Numbered from the stretch's first letter, positions 1 through 10,175 are shown. The stretch is DNA of 64,000 nt from Pirellulales bacterium (GCA_019694435.1 JAIBBZ010000004.1:86922-150921), one strand, 5' to 3'. The notes: generated from the letters alone by a model not told the origin. Translations and numbers: made by a program.

Positions 1-782
1 GGCTCGCTGGCACGCACCGACTGCTGCAAGTCGAGCATGGTCTGTTGACTGATTTGCAGCAGGCCCTCCCTGGGACGGTCCAGGTCGGTAGTCATGAACA
101 GCACGATGGTGAACGCCAGGACCACCCCGAACGACACCAGCGAGCGCCGGTTGGACAACACGCCTTCCTGAAAACCCAAAGTGGCCATGGTCAGAATGGC
201 CACGGCATACAGCGCCGCCCAGACGGCACCGGGGATCCGGCTGCGCAGCCCGACCATCACGCGCGTCGCATGCAGATCGATCATCTCGTTGAGTGACTGG
301 ATGAACAGCCCCGTCACGATCGAGTGCGAATCGGCGGCCGCCACCGCCGAGGTCTCGTTCCAGAGTTGATCGTGAATGCGCAGCGACGCGTTAATCGCCG
401 CATCCATTTGCCCTGGCTGCATGGCGGACAGCCGAGTGTCGACGTAGGTCTTCAACAGCCGTCGAATGGCCGCCTGCTGAGGCTGAGGTAAGAGCTTGGC
501 GCGCAGGTACGTGGTGCCGATCGCATTGGCTTCGTCGAGAATCGTGTGGCGCCGGTCATCGAAGCGCGACGCCGCAAGCCCGAAGGTAAACGCCAGGATA
601 AAGGCCAAGAGCCCCAGCATGGCGCCGGTCATGGCGCCCAGCGTGGTTTCTTTCTCGGGGTATCGCTGGCTGCGGTGCCGGCCGACCCGATAGCCGGTTT
701 CGAGCGCCGCGTAGATCAAGGCGACCGAGACGATGAACAGCAACCACAACGGGGTGTTATCGAGTGGTCCCGTGGCACTCAT
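1..782 (-). CDS. DUF4239-like membrane protein (3' end outside window)
   Basis: The reading frame is open from an ATG at 782 down to the window edge, giving about 260 residues with no stop, so the C-terminus is missing. Two hydrophobic segments lie near the N-terminus (about residues 11-25 and 48-68). Two more lie near residues 185-205 and 215-232, separated by a soluble region. The layout, including the ARFDDRRH sequence just after the second segment and a later E-A-NAIGTTYLRA stretch, resembles DUF4239/bestrophin-like membrane proteins. Function in that family is not established. It lies on the same strand as the sigma-factor pair upstream, about 200 nt away, so co-transcription is possible. 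Confidence 0.75.
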   Translation of the reverse strand, partial: MSATGPLDNTPLWLLFIVSVALIYAALETGYRVGRHRSQRYPEKETTLGAMTGAMLGLLAFILAFTFGLAASRFDDRRHTILDEANAIGTTYLRAKLLPQPQQAAIRRLLKTYVDTRLSAMQPGQMDAAINASLRIHDQLWNETSAVAAADSHSIVTGLFIQSLNEMIDLHATRVMVGLRSRIPGAVWAALYAVAILTMATLGFQEGVLSNRRSLVSFGVVLAFTIVLFMTTDLDRPREGLLQISQQTMLDLQQSVRASE

Positions 783-980
783 GCCCAGCACGCTCCTAGT
801 CCGTCGAGGTCGAAGGGGGGGCAGGCCCTGCGACAAAGGGCCCGCAGCGGCGACCATTTGACGTTGCGGGGACGTCTCTGGCAACTCGCCGGCGGCATTC
901 GTGAACCGACCCGGGAGCGACGGTGCAACCACCGGGGTTGCTCCCGCGGAACATCGCGGGCACTGGCTGCGCTTGGGCTC

Positions 981-1598
981 TTATCCTTCTTTCAGGCTGG
1001 TCAGCAACGCGAGCAGCTCCTGGCGGCGCGGCTCGAGCACTTTGCGCACGGCGGCCTGGTTCAGGTAATAGACGTAGCTATTGATCGCCAGCACAAACAC
1101 TAACAGCAAGGTCCCGAACACGACTCCCGTCAGCCAATGATGCGTCGCGACGGCCACGTCCCAGGAGACGTGCGCGAAGAACGCAAGCATCGGAATCAAG
1201 AACGGCAGCAGATACCACCACAAGACATTGCGGAGCAGCCAGATCTGATGCTCCACTTGCGTCAGGGAACTCTCGACGCCGTGCACCAGCGTTTCGCCCG
1301 CCAGGTTCGGGCTCTGCGGATGGCGCCGGCGGTCGAGCCACATGAACACAGGCACACCGAACAGAGTGGGCACCATGAGATACCAGGTCCACGGCAGCGA
1401 GATCGTCGCCCCGAGGATGAACCACACGGGAAGGAGCAACAAGCAGGTGATGATTTCGCGAGCGTCTCGCAGCCAGATCAGGGTATGGAAATGCTGCTGG
1501 TTGCGTTGCACTTCCTGCAACAGCAAGTCCGCACCGATGGCGAACCGCATTTGCGATGCCTGCTCGCGCCAGGCCTGCTGATAAGCATCAGGTTCCAT
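981..1598 (-). CDS. Membrane protein co-encoded with ECF sigma factor
   Basis: A 205-residue protein with an N-terminal soluble helix of about 45 residues, then four hydrophobic segments (about 48-65, 67-85, 120-140 and 152-175) and a basic C-terminal tail. Its ATG overlaps the end of the ECF sigma-factor gene by 11 nt, which argues for translational coupling. The position is typical for a membrane-bound partner or anti-sigma factor. However, I see no zinc-binding HxxxCxxC anti-sigma motif, so a regulatory role is inferred from position only. It could equally be an unrelated membrane protein of the regulon. Confidence 0.7.
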   Translation of the reverse strand: MEPDAYQQAWREQASQMRFAIGADLLLQEVQRNQQHFHTLIWLRDAREIITCLLLLPVWFILGATISLPWTWYLMVPTLFGVPVFMWLDRRRHPQSPNLAGETLVHGVESSLTQVEHQIWLLRNVLWWYLLPFLIPMLAFFAHVSWDVAVATHHWLTGVVFGTLLLVFVLAINSYVYYLNQAAVRKVLEPRRQELLALLTSLKEG

Positions 1599-2244
1599 GG
1601 TCGTCCTCGTTCATCAAGGCGCTCAACGCTTTTCGGGCTCGATGCAACTTGACGCCTACGTGGCTCTCGGAAATGCCGAGCACCTCGGCCATTTCCCGGT
1701 AACTCAACTGGTCGAGGTAGAGCAGCACCAAGGCCGCGTCGGTTTTCGGCAGTTGATGAATGGCCCGGTAGAGTCGTTCGACCGTCTCGCGTTGCTGTGC
1801 TTGTTTGCAGCTATCGACTCCGTCGACCACCGCGTCGCGCGATTCCAGGAGCGGCTGCTGCCTGGACCGGCGGCGAGCGTCCTGTCGATGCCAGTTCAGC
1901 GCGGTATGGAGTGCCACGCGATAGAACCACGTCGAGGCGCTCGCACGGCCGTCGAAATGTGCCAGCGACCGCCAGGCCTGCAGCAGGATTTCCTGGGCCA
2001 GGTCCTGGCATTCCTCGCTGGTGAGCGTGTAGGCGCGAGCGACCTTCAGGACCGACGAGCCGTGTTCGCCGAGCCAGGCCACAAACAGCGCTTTTTGATC
2101 TTCGTCGAGCAACGCCAAACCTCGTGCTAGAGGTATTGGTACCTCGAACGCTCGGCGGCTTACAAAGAGATCAAAATATTTCTGGACGAGGTAGTCCAGC
2201 GAGCCGGCAGGTCGCGTTCCAATGCACGTTGTGGAAGGGATCAA
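1588..2244 (-). CDS. ECF-type RNA polymerase sigma factor
   Basis: Region 2 is recognisable from the DLAQEILLQAWRSLAHFDG stretch followed by STWFYRVALHTALNWHR. Region 4 carries the helix-turn-helix LSYREMAEVLGISESHVGVKLHRARKAL. No region 3 is present, which identifies an extracytoplasmic-function sigma factor. It would direct RNA polymerase to a small regulon, probably including its own promoter. The frame opens with a TTG at 2244. Conserved sequence begins only about 45 residues in, so the true start may be a downstream TTG near 2125. The gene overlaps the downstream membrane-protein gene by 11 nt. Confidence 0.92.
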   Translation of the reverse strand: MIPSTTCIGTRPAGSLDYLVQKYFDLFVSRRAFEVPIPLARGLALLDEDQKALFVAWLGEHGSSVLKVARAYTLTSEECQDLAQEILLQAWRSLAHFDGRASASTWFYRVALHTALNWHRQDARRRSRQQPLLESRDAVVDGVDSCKQAQQRETVERLYRAIHQLPKTDAALVLLYLDQLSYREMAEVLGISESHVGVKLHRARKALSALMNEDDHGT

Positions 2245-2348
2245 GCCCGGCGAGGTGATCAGGTTATTTCACGTTATCTCATGCATACGATAAGATGTTT
2301 TCGCCTTAACTTTTACTACCTCACCGTCGTCAGGGCAGGAGACTTCGG

Positions 2349-2768
2349 ATGGAATGGTACATCGCTGCGGTTGGCGTCGTGCACGCGCTGTTCGCAGGCT
2401 GCGAGATGTTGCCCTGGCCGCAACCGCTGTTGCTCTACGCTTCTTTGAAAAAGCTGGCCAAGAGCTCGGGGGTTTCGACGAAGGGCTATCGGCTGCCGCA
2501 TTACCCGTCGGAGTGGACGCCCGAGCAACGGCATCTGGTGGCCACGGTCGTCAAGAATGCGGGCATCTACAACGCCGTGATGGCCGGGGCACTGTTCTGG
2601 TCGGCCTATCGCGGCGCGGCCGCTTACGAGCTGGCCTGCGTGCTGTTGATCGGCGTCGCCGTTGCAGGAGCATTCGGAACGGCCACGTTGAAGTCTCCCG
2701 TCACGGCCGTGCAATCGCTGCTCGGCCTGGGCGGAGCCGTCGCGCTGTGGGGCAAGCTGTTCCCCTGA
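2349..2768 (+). CDS. DUF1304-like small integral membrane protein
   Basis: This 139-residue protein has about four hydrophobic segments (residues 3-20, 72-90, 95-112 and 118-136). The NAGIYNAVMAGALFW stretch matches the conserved N-x-G-x-YN core of DUF1304 membrane proteins, whose function is unknown. An AGGAG Shine-Dalgarno sequence lies about 8 nt before the ATG, supporting the start. The gene is divergent from the ECF sigma-factor gene across roughly 100 nt that must hold promoters for both. It is ordinary and monocistronic as far as can be seen. Confidence 0.72.
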   Translation: MEWYIAAVGVVHALFAGCEMLPWPQPLLLYASLKKLAKSSGVSTKGYRLPHYPSEWTPEQRHLVATVVKNAGIYNAVMAGALFWSAYRGAAAYELACVLLIGVAVAGAFGTATLKSPVTAVQSLLGLGGAVALWGKLFP

Positions 2769-2809
2769 TCGCCACCGGGAAAGGCTTCGTGGCGCCAAAT
2801 CCTCAACGC

Positions 2810-3214
2810 CTAGTCCCCGCCCGATTCGTCATACGCCTCGCGCTCGAAGGGATTGTCTCGATACGAGTCGTGACCTCGCAGCCAAAAGATGAGTGAGCAC
2901 GACAAATAAGCAGGTCCGAAAAAGATCCCCCACCGCTCGAACTGCCTTACATGGACCAGTTCATGCCTACGTGCGATATTGAGCGCCGCCGCAGACTGCC
3001 CAAGAATGGTGTGGCCGAGTGTGAGGGCCAACACGAACTGCCCCTCAGGAAGGCGATGTAACAACCACGTGACCGCGCCGCCATAAGACTCGAGCGTACG
3101 GCCGCGGACCCGAGCGTGCCCGCCCGTGCACAGGCCTAGGGTCCCAAACGTCAGTCCGGCCAGCGTGTAAGGCGAAGCCCAGGCCATTCCGAAGATAATC
3201 GACAATCGCCGCAC
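2810..3214 (-). CDS. Small membrane protein with HELVH motif
   Basis: This 134-residue product has hydrophobic segments near the N-terminus (about 5-30) and near residues 100-112. Between them is RHELVHVRQFERWG, which contains a HExxH zinc-metallopeptidase-type motif. The C-terminus reads R-DNPFEREAY, another conserved-looking block. The rest of a zincin active site is not evident, so peptidase activity is uncertain. The frame starts at a GTG (3214); an in-frame ATG nine codons later is an alternative. Family function is unknown to me. Confidence 0.6.
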   Translation of the reverse strand: MRRLSIIFGMAWASPYTLAGLTFGTLGLCTGGHARVRGRTLESYGGAVTWLLHRLPEGQFVLALTLGHTILGQSAAALNIARRHELVHVRQFERWGIFFGPAYLSCSLIFWLRGHDSYRDNPFEREAYDESGGD

Positions 3215-3329
3215 TTGCTTGCCAGATCCCGTCGGTGCGGCTGTTCGGTCGCGATTGCCTTCCAGCGCGACTTACGCTGCGGCGGGCAGGCGCCCGAATA
3301 CGGCCCCGCGTGAGGCGACGTGGCCGCCA

Positions 3330-3776
3330 CTACCGCGCGTCGGCGTCTTCCATCGCCTGGATGTAGCTCCGCAACCGTTCGACCTCGTCGGCCATGTGCC
3401 GGAGCCGGAGCATGTTTTCGACCCGCTTGCGCAGCTCGACCTGGTTGACCGGCTTGCTGAGAAAATCATCGGTCCCGGCGTTGACGGCCCGTTCGATGTC
3501 GCCCAATTCGTTCAGGGCGGTGACCATCAGGATCATGATGCCGCGCGTCGCCGGGTCCGACTTGAGCTGCTTGCAGACCTCGAAGCCCGACAGCTTGGGC
3601 ATCATGATGTCGAGCAAGATCAAGTCGGGCTTGAAGTCGCGCACCTTGTTGAGCGTGTCCTGGCCATCAACGGCGACGGCCAGGTCGCAATCGATCCCGG
3701 TCAGGTAGACCTCCAACAACTCGACGTTCGTCGCGTTGTCGTCGGCGATCAGGATCCGGCTACGCGGCAGCGACAT
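3330..3776 (-). CDS. Single-domain response regulator (CheY-like receiver)
   Basis: A complete receiver domain is visible. The acidic pair is in ADDN (residues 11-14), the phospho-acceptor is Asp56 in LILLDIMMP, the switch Thr is T86 in MVTALN, and the conserved Lys is K108 in FLSKPV. After the receiver there is only a short charged helix of about 30 residues, likely a coiled coil, and no output domain. It therefore probably acts by protein-protein contact downstream of a histidine kinase. No kinase gene is adjacent. Confidence 0.92.
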   Translation of the reverse strand: MSLPRSRILIADDNATNVELLEVYLTGIDCDLAVAVDGQDTLNKVRDFKPDLILLDIMMPKLSGFEVCKQLKSDPATRGIMILMVTALNELGDIERAVNAGTDDFLSKPVNQVELRKRVENMLRLRHMADEVERLRSYIQAMEDADAR

Positions 3777-3831
3777 GAGATGGCTTTCTGGCTTGGTGGG
3801 CCCTGGCGGTCGAAAAGGGGGACAAACGGCG

Positions 3832-5109
<1,278 letters not shown>

Positions 5110-5215
5110 CGGCAGGGCACTTTCGCTACGAAACCGTGAAACCCCGATTGTCGAGCGACGGTGCCCAATCGTCAATCGGGCGTCCCGCCGCGGCGTCGCG
5201 GTGGTCGCCGGCCCG

Positions 5216-6127
5216 CTAATAGACCGATTTCAGATCGATCACCTCGCCGCCGGCGCGGGTCACCAGGGCGACGAACGTCAGCAGGTCGATTTGCTCGTAG
5301 AGAAAGTGGACGCTGCCGTCGGCGAACAGGGTGTGCGCGCCGCCCGGGTGAAAGCTGTAAACCTCGCTGTCGTTGGTGCAATTGATCACGCAGGGGCCGC
5401 CCACCAGCACGCCGTCGGCCTGCGTGCCGGAAATGCTGAAGCCACAATTCGGGTCGGCCCAGCCCACGCCGTCGGGCGGCGATCGGTCTTGCAGTTGGCC
5501 CTTGATCCACAACTGCGGCCGGCCAGCGCATTCGGCGGTCGTAATGGTGTGCGAGGTGCCGTCGGTGATCTCGGCAAACCGCGTTTCGACCCAGCGCGTC
5601 ATCGCGGCGGCCCGGTTCGACGGCGGCATGATGCCCGTGGCATCGAAGAAGTCTTGCTTTACCTCGTTCACGGCGCCCAGATCGCCGACCGCGTCGCCGG
5701 TGAAGTTGTTGGACCGCCGCGACGAGGGGGCCGACGGACAACGGTACAGCGCCACCGTCGTTTGCACCACGGTGCGATTCTCGGCCGCGCGCCAATCGCG
5801 ATCCCAGCGATATTGCGTGGCTAACTGCGATTGCTCGCAAAAGGGCAAGCCGGCCGGGGTCCACGAGTGTAAGACGTTCTTGTCCTGGCCGTTGATGTTG
5901 GTGACGTACTGGATTCGGCTCGGCGGCAGGGCTCCCCAGGTGAGCTCGTAGTTCAATAGCGCCAGGCCGATTTGTTTGAAGTTGTTCTTGCAGGCGCTGG
6001 CGTTTGCCGCCTCACGCGCCGCCTGCACGGCCGGGAGCAACAACGAGATCAATACGCCGATGATCGCGATCACCACCAGCAGTTCTACCAGCGTAAATCC
6101 TGCGCGCGCGCGTCGTTCGTCGGACAT
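5216..6127 (-). CDS. DUF1559 pseudopilin-like protein
   Basis: This protein of about 303 residues begins with a type IV pilin-like prepilin signal: a short basic leader, then [20 protein letters not shown], with the cleavage/N-methylation site before Phe and Glu at +5. The DUF1559 body follows, with the usual [25 protein letters not shown]. Its C-terminal block, [17 protein letters not shown], is the classic end of this planctomycete family. These proteins are abundant in Planctomycetota and are presumed exported; their role is unproven. I chose the ATG at 6127, which places the leader correctly. A lipoprotein gene follows upstream on the same strand. Confidence 0.93.
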   Translation of the reverse strand: MSDERRARAGFTLVELLVVIAIIGVLISLLLPAVQAAREAANASACKNNFKQIGLALLNYELTWGALPPSRIQYVTNINGQDKNVLHSWTPAGLPFCEQSQLATQYRWDRDWRAAENRTVVQTTVALYRCPSAPSSRRSNNFTGDAVGDLGAVNEVKQDFFDATGIMPPSNRAAAMTRWVETRFAEITDGTSHTITTAECAGRPQLWIKGQLQDRSPPDGVGWADPNCGFSISGTQADGVLVGGPCVINCTNDSEVYSFHPGGAHTLFADGSVHFLYEQIDLLTFVALVTRAGGEVIDLKSVY

Positions 6128-6212
6128 GGCCTTCCTCGCCTGATTCGGGATGTCGGCAACTGGCACGGCGGTCACCGGTGTCGTGGACTGCGATCGCTGA
6201 GCGCGGCATGCC

Positions 6213-6680
6213 TCAAGGTTCGATTTCCAGGTTGCCCAGGTCGTTGGTACCGGGCTGCACGGTGATTTCCCACGGCGTCGAGCCGGCGTGCAGATAACGC
6301 TTGGGCAACTGCTCGTCGCCCTCGTCTCGATCCTCGGCGTTCAGATACTCGCTGGCCCCTTCGGGCAGCACTTTCCAAGACACGGTGACGCGATAGGTGC
6401 CCGCCGGGGCGCCATCGTGCAGGCGAAACGTGCTGAGCTGGAACCCGCCCTCAGCATCCAGCTCGGCATGCGGCCGGGGATAAGGACTGTTGTCGACCGG
6501 ATGAAAATAGATCACGGCCCCCGGCGTCGGCCGCCCCCGGTAAGTCACGTTTCCACGCACCGGATACAGATCGATCGGCGCGGTCGCGTTGTTCTCGCGG
6601 TTGCAGCCCACCGCCAAGGCGCAGCAGGCGAACGCAGCCCACCAACATCGATCGGTTGTTCGTGACCAATCAGGTGCCAT
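6213..6680 (-). CDS. Lipoprotein with carboxypeptidase-regulatory-like fold
   Basis: From the ATG at 6680 the protein is about 155 residues. A hydrophobic signal ends in CALAVGC, a lipobox-like site. The mature part reads YPVRGNVTYRGRPTPGAVIYFHP and later G-PAGTYRVTVSW, the beta-sandwich pattern of carboxypeptidase-regulatory-like domains seen in many small planctomycete lipoproteins. It probably sits on the outer face of a membrane. It is followed 85 nt downstream by a DUF1559 gene on the same strand, a pairing commonly seen in this phylum. Its molecular role is unknown. Confidence 0.8.
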   Translation of the reverse strand: MAPDWSRTTDRCWWAAFACCALAVGCNRENNATAPIDLYPVRGNVTYRGRPTPGAVIYFHPVDNSPYPRPHAELDAEGGFQLSTFRLHDGAPAGTYRVTVSWKVLPEGASEYLNAEDRDEGDEQLPKRYLHAGSTPWEITVQPGTNDLGNLEIEP

Positions 6681-6693
6681 AGCAATGAGAGCG

Positions 6694-6735
6694 GCCGGCA
6701 GAGCGCCGCCTTTGTGCAAGGAGCGCTCTGCCGGC
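6694..6735 (-). terminator. Inverted repeat downstream of PEP-CTERM gene
   Basis: Perfect 13-bp arms (6694-6706 and 6723-6735, GCCGGCAGAGCGC with its complement) flank a 16-nt loop. It lies between the stop of the PEP-CTERM gene at 6771 and the start of the lipoprotein gene at 6680. No strong T-run follows on the minus strand, so it may be a weak or Rho-assisted terminator or an mRNA-stabilising hairpin. Confidence 0.55.
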
Positions 6736-6770
6736 GTTAAGGTCTTGCTAACCTCTCAGGTCCAGCACCT

Positions 6771-7892
6771 TTAGCCCGCGCGACGACGACGCGCGACCAG
6801 GGCCAGCACTGCGCCGCCCAGGCCCAGCAGTACGAAGCTGCTCGGCTCCGGTACCGGGTGCAGGACGGCGTTCGAGAATCCGAACGTGACCGTAACGTCG
6901 GTACCGTAGGGCACGGCACCCGGCGTGTTGCCAATCCACGCTTCGGGCGTGTCTTGCTGCGTGTGGTTCCCGCTGACGGCGTAATTGCGCTGCGCGGTCA
7001 CAAAGCCCGAGGCCGCATCGTTCGTCAGGTTGGCGACGAACCAGTCGTCCGGGTCGTTGCCCATGCCTACGCGGCCTACGTATTCGATCTCGAGCAAGGC
7101 CGGGCTGGCCGAGTCGGTCTGGATATAGGTAGCGCCGCTTTCGATGCCGCCGATGCCGCCGCCGGCAAACGTGCCCGGACCAAAGCCATTGGTGGCATAC
7201 AACCGGCCGTAGTCGGACTCGCCGGCTTCGCCGAAGACACCGATCGCGTCGAGGATGGTCCAGCCGATCTGGCCAGTGGGAACGTCGAGTCCGTCGTTGT
7301 CGACGTCCAGGTCGTCGTTCAGTACGGGCGCCGCGCCGACGAGCGGATTGACCTGGATGAGCATGGCGGTAAAGCCCGAGCCTTCGATGTCGGTGTTCTG
7401 ACCCACGTGGCCGATGCTGCTGGTCGCGCCGCTGCCGTAGCCGTTGCCCGTATCGCGGTTGATATATGCATGGGCACCGTTGGGCAGCGTCTTCAGGCTT
7501 TCAGCCTTGGTCGGAGCCGAGGCGATGGCCGGCGTCGCGATATCGAAGGCGCCGTTGATCGAGGGATACGCGGTGTTCCGCATGCCCAGCACGAGGAACC
7601 CGTTGCTGCCAAAGCTCATGCCCGACAGGTCAAAGATGTTCTCGATCTCGCCTGGCGCGCCCGAATTGAGCGAATCGTTCTCGTTTTCCAGGAAGATCAG
7701 GTAGTAATCGTCCAACGCCAGGTTGGCATCGCCGCAGAGTTCGATGTACTCGAGCGCGTTGGTCGCCGGCGCGTCGTTGCCGCCCGGCGGGTTGAAGTAG
7801 ATCTCGCTGATCAGCGGACCGGCGCTGGCCGAGTTGGCCAGCAGCACCCAGCCCAGCACGGTGCCGGTAAACAGTTTCAAAAAGTTCTGCAT
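6771..7892 (-). CDS. PEP-CTERM exported protein with lamin-tail-like domain (copy A)
   Basis: This 373-residue protein has a signal peptide (about residues 1-24, ending SASA). It is followed at once by GPLISEIYFNPPGG and ALEYIELCG, which resembles a lamin-tail domain (an Ig-like fold used in surface and nuclease proteins). The C-terminus has a PEP-CTERM sorting signal: VPEPSSFVLL, a hydrophobic stretch, then RRRR. PEP-CTERM signals are processed by exosortase-type transpeptidases, none of which is encoded here. The gene is a clear paralogue of the one at 8522-9646, with long identical blocks. Function is unknown; surface or matrix location is inferred. Confidence 0.88.
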   Translation of the reverse strand: MQNFLKLFTGTVLGWVLLANSASAGPLISEIYFNPPGGNDAPATNALEYIELCGDANLALDDYYLIFLENENDSLNSGAPGEIENIFDLSGMSFGSNGFLVLGMRNTAYPSINGAFDIATPAIASAPTKAESLKTLPNGAHAYINRDTGNGYGSGATSSIGHVGQNTDIEGSGFTAMLIQVNPLVGAAPVLNDDLDVDNDGLDVPTGQIGWTILDAIGVFGEAGESDYGRLYATNGFGPGTFAGGGIGGIESGATYIQTDSASPALLEIEYVGRVGMGNDPDDWFVANLTNDAASGFVTAQRNYAVSGNHTQQDTPEAWIGNTPGAVPYGTDVTVTFGFSNAVLHPVPEPSSFVLLGLGGAVLALVARRRRAG

Positions 7893-8456
7893 TTGCTTCT
7901 CCGAAAGATTTCCTGAATGAAGTGTCGAGCCGTTGTTAGTTCACGTTGTCAGCGTTGCGGTCTCGCAAAGCTGCCTACCCTGCAGGCCAGATGCCTTCGC
8001 TCGCACGCAGTACGGAACGGGCCGGACAGACATCCTGGTGCGGAACGGAACAGTCGCCGCAGGGCCAGCTAGATTCGCCAGCGGTTACCGGCCGCCGGCG
8101 CATGCCCCTGACTAGGTCGATGGCTGAGACGAGCCGCGGCAAGCTGCCCCGGCAGTCTGTGGCGTTGCACAAGGATGTCCGTGCCGCGAGTCGTTTCCAT
8201 GACCCGGTCACGAACCGTGTGCGATCATTAGCGGTCCGCCTGGTGGTGAGTCCTGCGCAGCGCCGGCCTGTGCGCGTCGCTGCGATCAATCCTCTGCCTC
8301 ATCCTGCGTCGCGATGCCCATGCTCGCGGCTCAAGGAGTCGCAGAATGTAGTGCGGCTGTATTCGTCGATGATGAGCATTGCGTAAAATTTCCCGTTTCT
8401 TCTGGCGCTGCGACGCAGCGCCTTGCTGGGGCGCATTGGAGGCGCATCCCAAAGAG
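7893..8456. other. Intergenic gap between PEP-CTERM paralogues
   Basis: About 560 nt with no convincing gene on either strand; the short frames present lack ribosome-binding sites and recognisable sequence. It must contain the promoter of the minus-strand gene starting at 7892. I saw no riboswitch-like conserved boxes. A perfect palindrome closes the gap at 8457-8490 and is listed separately. Confidence 0.5.
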
Positions 8457-8490
8457 CGTGGCCGCAGTCCATCGATGGACTGCGGCCACG
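8457..8490 (-). terminator. 34-bp perfect palindrome, probable terminator
   Basis: The 34 bases are a perfect palindrome centred on ATCGAT, with arms beginning CGTGGCCGCAGTCC. It starts 31 nt past the stop of the PEP-CTERM gene at 8522. As RNA it would form a stem of about 15 bp with a tetraloop. The minus-strand RNA continues CTCTTT, only a weak U-tract. Transcription termination or mRNA 3'-end protection is most likely; a protein-binding palindrome is the alternative. Confidence 0.65.
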
Positions 8491-8521
8491 TGTCGATCAG
8501 CGTTTCGCCACGCGCGACGAG

Positions 8522-9646
8522 CTACGGTTGCTGCCAACGCCGACGCACGGCCAGCGCGAACGCCCCGCCGCACGCCAGGAGCACAAAGCTGCTCGGCTCG
8601 GGCACCGGGTGTTGCGGTACGGAACCGACATTGTCGGTGCCAAACGAAACGGTGATATCGGTGCCATAGGGAAACGCCGCAGGCTGCGCGGTGCTGCCGA
8701 CGTAGACCTCCGCGTCGTTCAACTGCGCGTGGTTCCCGCTGATCGCGTAGTTGCGCGCAGCGGCTGTGAAGCCAGTCGCCGCGTTATCGGTCAGGTTAGC
8801 GACCATCCAATCGGCCGGCGTGCTGCCACCGCCCACGCGACCGATGTACTCGATTTCGGCGAGTTGCGCCAGCGTGTTGATGTACTGAGCGCCCGGCTCG
8901 ATGCCGCCGATGCCCGCGAGTCCCAAGGGACCCGGCCCGAAGTTTACCTCCGCGTAGAGACGGCCAAACTCCGGCTCGTCGGCCTCGCCGAACACGCCGA
9001 TCGAATCCAGGATCGTCCAGCCGGCCTGGCCCGTGACCACGTCGAGGCCGTTGTTGCCGACGTCTAGGTCGTCGTTCAACACCGGGGCCGAACCGATGGC
9101 CGGATCAACCTCGATCAGCATGGCCGTAAAGCCCGAGCCTTCGAGATCGAGCCCTTGACCGGTGTACCCGATGCTGCTGGTGGGCCCGTTGCCGTAGCCC
9201 GCGCCGGTGTCGCGGTTGATGTAGGCGTGCGCGCCGTTGGCCAGCGTCTTGAGGCTTTCGGCAATCGTCGGCGCGCCGGGCACATCGATGGTCGGATCGT
9301 CAAAAGCCACGGAGTCGTTGATCCCCGGATAGGCAGGGTTCTTCATGCCCAGCACGAGGAAGCCGTTGTCGCCGAAAGTCATGTTGGCGAGATTAAAGAT
9401 CCCCTCGATTTCACCGGGGTTTTGCGAGTTAAACTCGTCGTTTTCGTTCTCGATGATGATCAGATAGCGGTTGTCGAGCGCCTGGTTAGCCGGACCGCAA
9501 AGCTCGATGTACTCGAGCGCATTGGTCGCCGGCGAGTCGTTGCCGCCCGGCGGATTGAAATAGATCTCGCTGATCAGCGGGCCCGCCTGGGCCAGCGAGC
9601 AACCGAGCGAAACGAGCCACATGCCGGCCATCGTACGAAATTTCAT
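8522..9646 (-). CDS. PEP-CTERM exported protein with lamin-tail-like domain (copy B)
   Basis: From the ATG at 9646 (the open frame extends further, but only this start gives a signal peptide) the protein is 374 residues. It has a signal peptide ending SLAQA, then GPLISEIYFNPPGG and ALEYIELCG as in copy A, and a C-terminal VPEPSSFVLL/hydrophobic/RRR tail typical of PEP-CTERM sorting. Blocks such as AHAYINRDTG, GSGFTAMLI and PYGTD are shared with the copy at 6771-7892, showing tandem duplication and divergence. It is presumably exported and anchored or released by an exosortase encoded elsewhere. Its biological role is unknown. Confidence 0.88.
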   Translation of the reverse strand: MKFRTMAGMWLVSLGCSLAQAGPLISEIYFNPPGGNDSPATNALEYIELCGPANQALDNRYLIIIENENDEFNSQNPGEIEGIFNLANMTFGDNGFLVLGMKNPAYPGINDSVAFDDPTIDVPGAPTIAESLKTLANGAHAYINRDTGAGYGNGPTSSIGYTGQGLDLEGSGFTAMLIEVDPAIGSAPVLNDDLDVGNNGLDVVTGQAGWTILDSIGVFGEADEPEFGRLYAEVNFGPGPLGLAGIGGIEPGAQYINTLAQLAEIEYIGRVGGGSTPADWMVANLTDNAATGFTAAARNYAISGNHAQLNDAEVYVGSTAQPAAFPYGTDITVSFGTDNVGSVPQHPVPEPSSFVLLACGGAFALAVRRRWQQP

Positions 9647-10175
9647 CGAAGGTTCCTGTTTTCTGAATACGTCAGCCAAATCACGCCTGGCATCGCCTCG
9701 ATCGAGGCGATGCTGAATGAACGAGGGAGCACGCGCTGCGGCCGCCACTCGGGCCGGACGGCGTCGCGCGGAAAGGCGCCGCAGACCGCGGCGCTGCAGA
9801 CGTGTGCGAGGCAACTCTTGCCGGCGTACGCGACGCTCAGGCCAAGGGACTGCTCTCAACAGAGCCGTCTGCCGGTGCCTGCAAAGAATCGCGCGAACTG
9901 GTGTCGCGCGGGCGCAGGCTTCAGATCGTCATGAGCATTTCCAATCGCTGCATCGGGCCCGGCGCCCAGCCGCGGCGCGTCACACGGGTCCAGTACTCAA
10001 GCATCCACGTCGGCGGAATCTAGAGTGCGATTGTTTGCGGACGATTAGTGCACGGAGTTTTTTGAAATAGTTCTTCGCCGAGGTGCGCGCGTCGGGGATG
10101 TCCGTGTTAGGACAATGTTATTCCGACGTTAGCCGGCGACGCCGCGAAGTAAGCTGTGCAATTCAGGCAAGTGCC
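9647..10175. other. Intergenic gap upstream of PEP-CTERM copy B
   Basis: About 530 nt in which I recognise no gene. It includes the leader of copy B with a short palindrome (listed separately) and, further upstream, an AT-richer patch around 10025-10075 that may hold a minus-strand promoter. No T-rich terminator was found for the methyltransferase gene that ends at 10176. Confidence 0.45.
9691..9712. repeat. 22-bp perfect palindrome upstream of PEP-CTERM copy B
   Basis: CATCGCCTCGA followed by its exact reverse complement, 45 nt upstream of the copy B start codon. It could be a dimeric regulator's operator or an mRNA leader hairpin close to the start site. The base sequence alone does not distinguish these. 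Confidence 0.55.
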
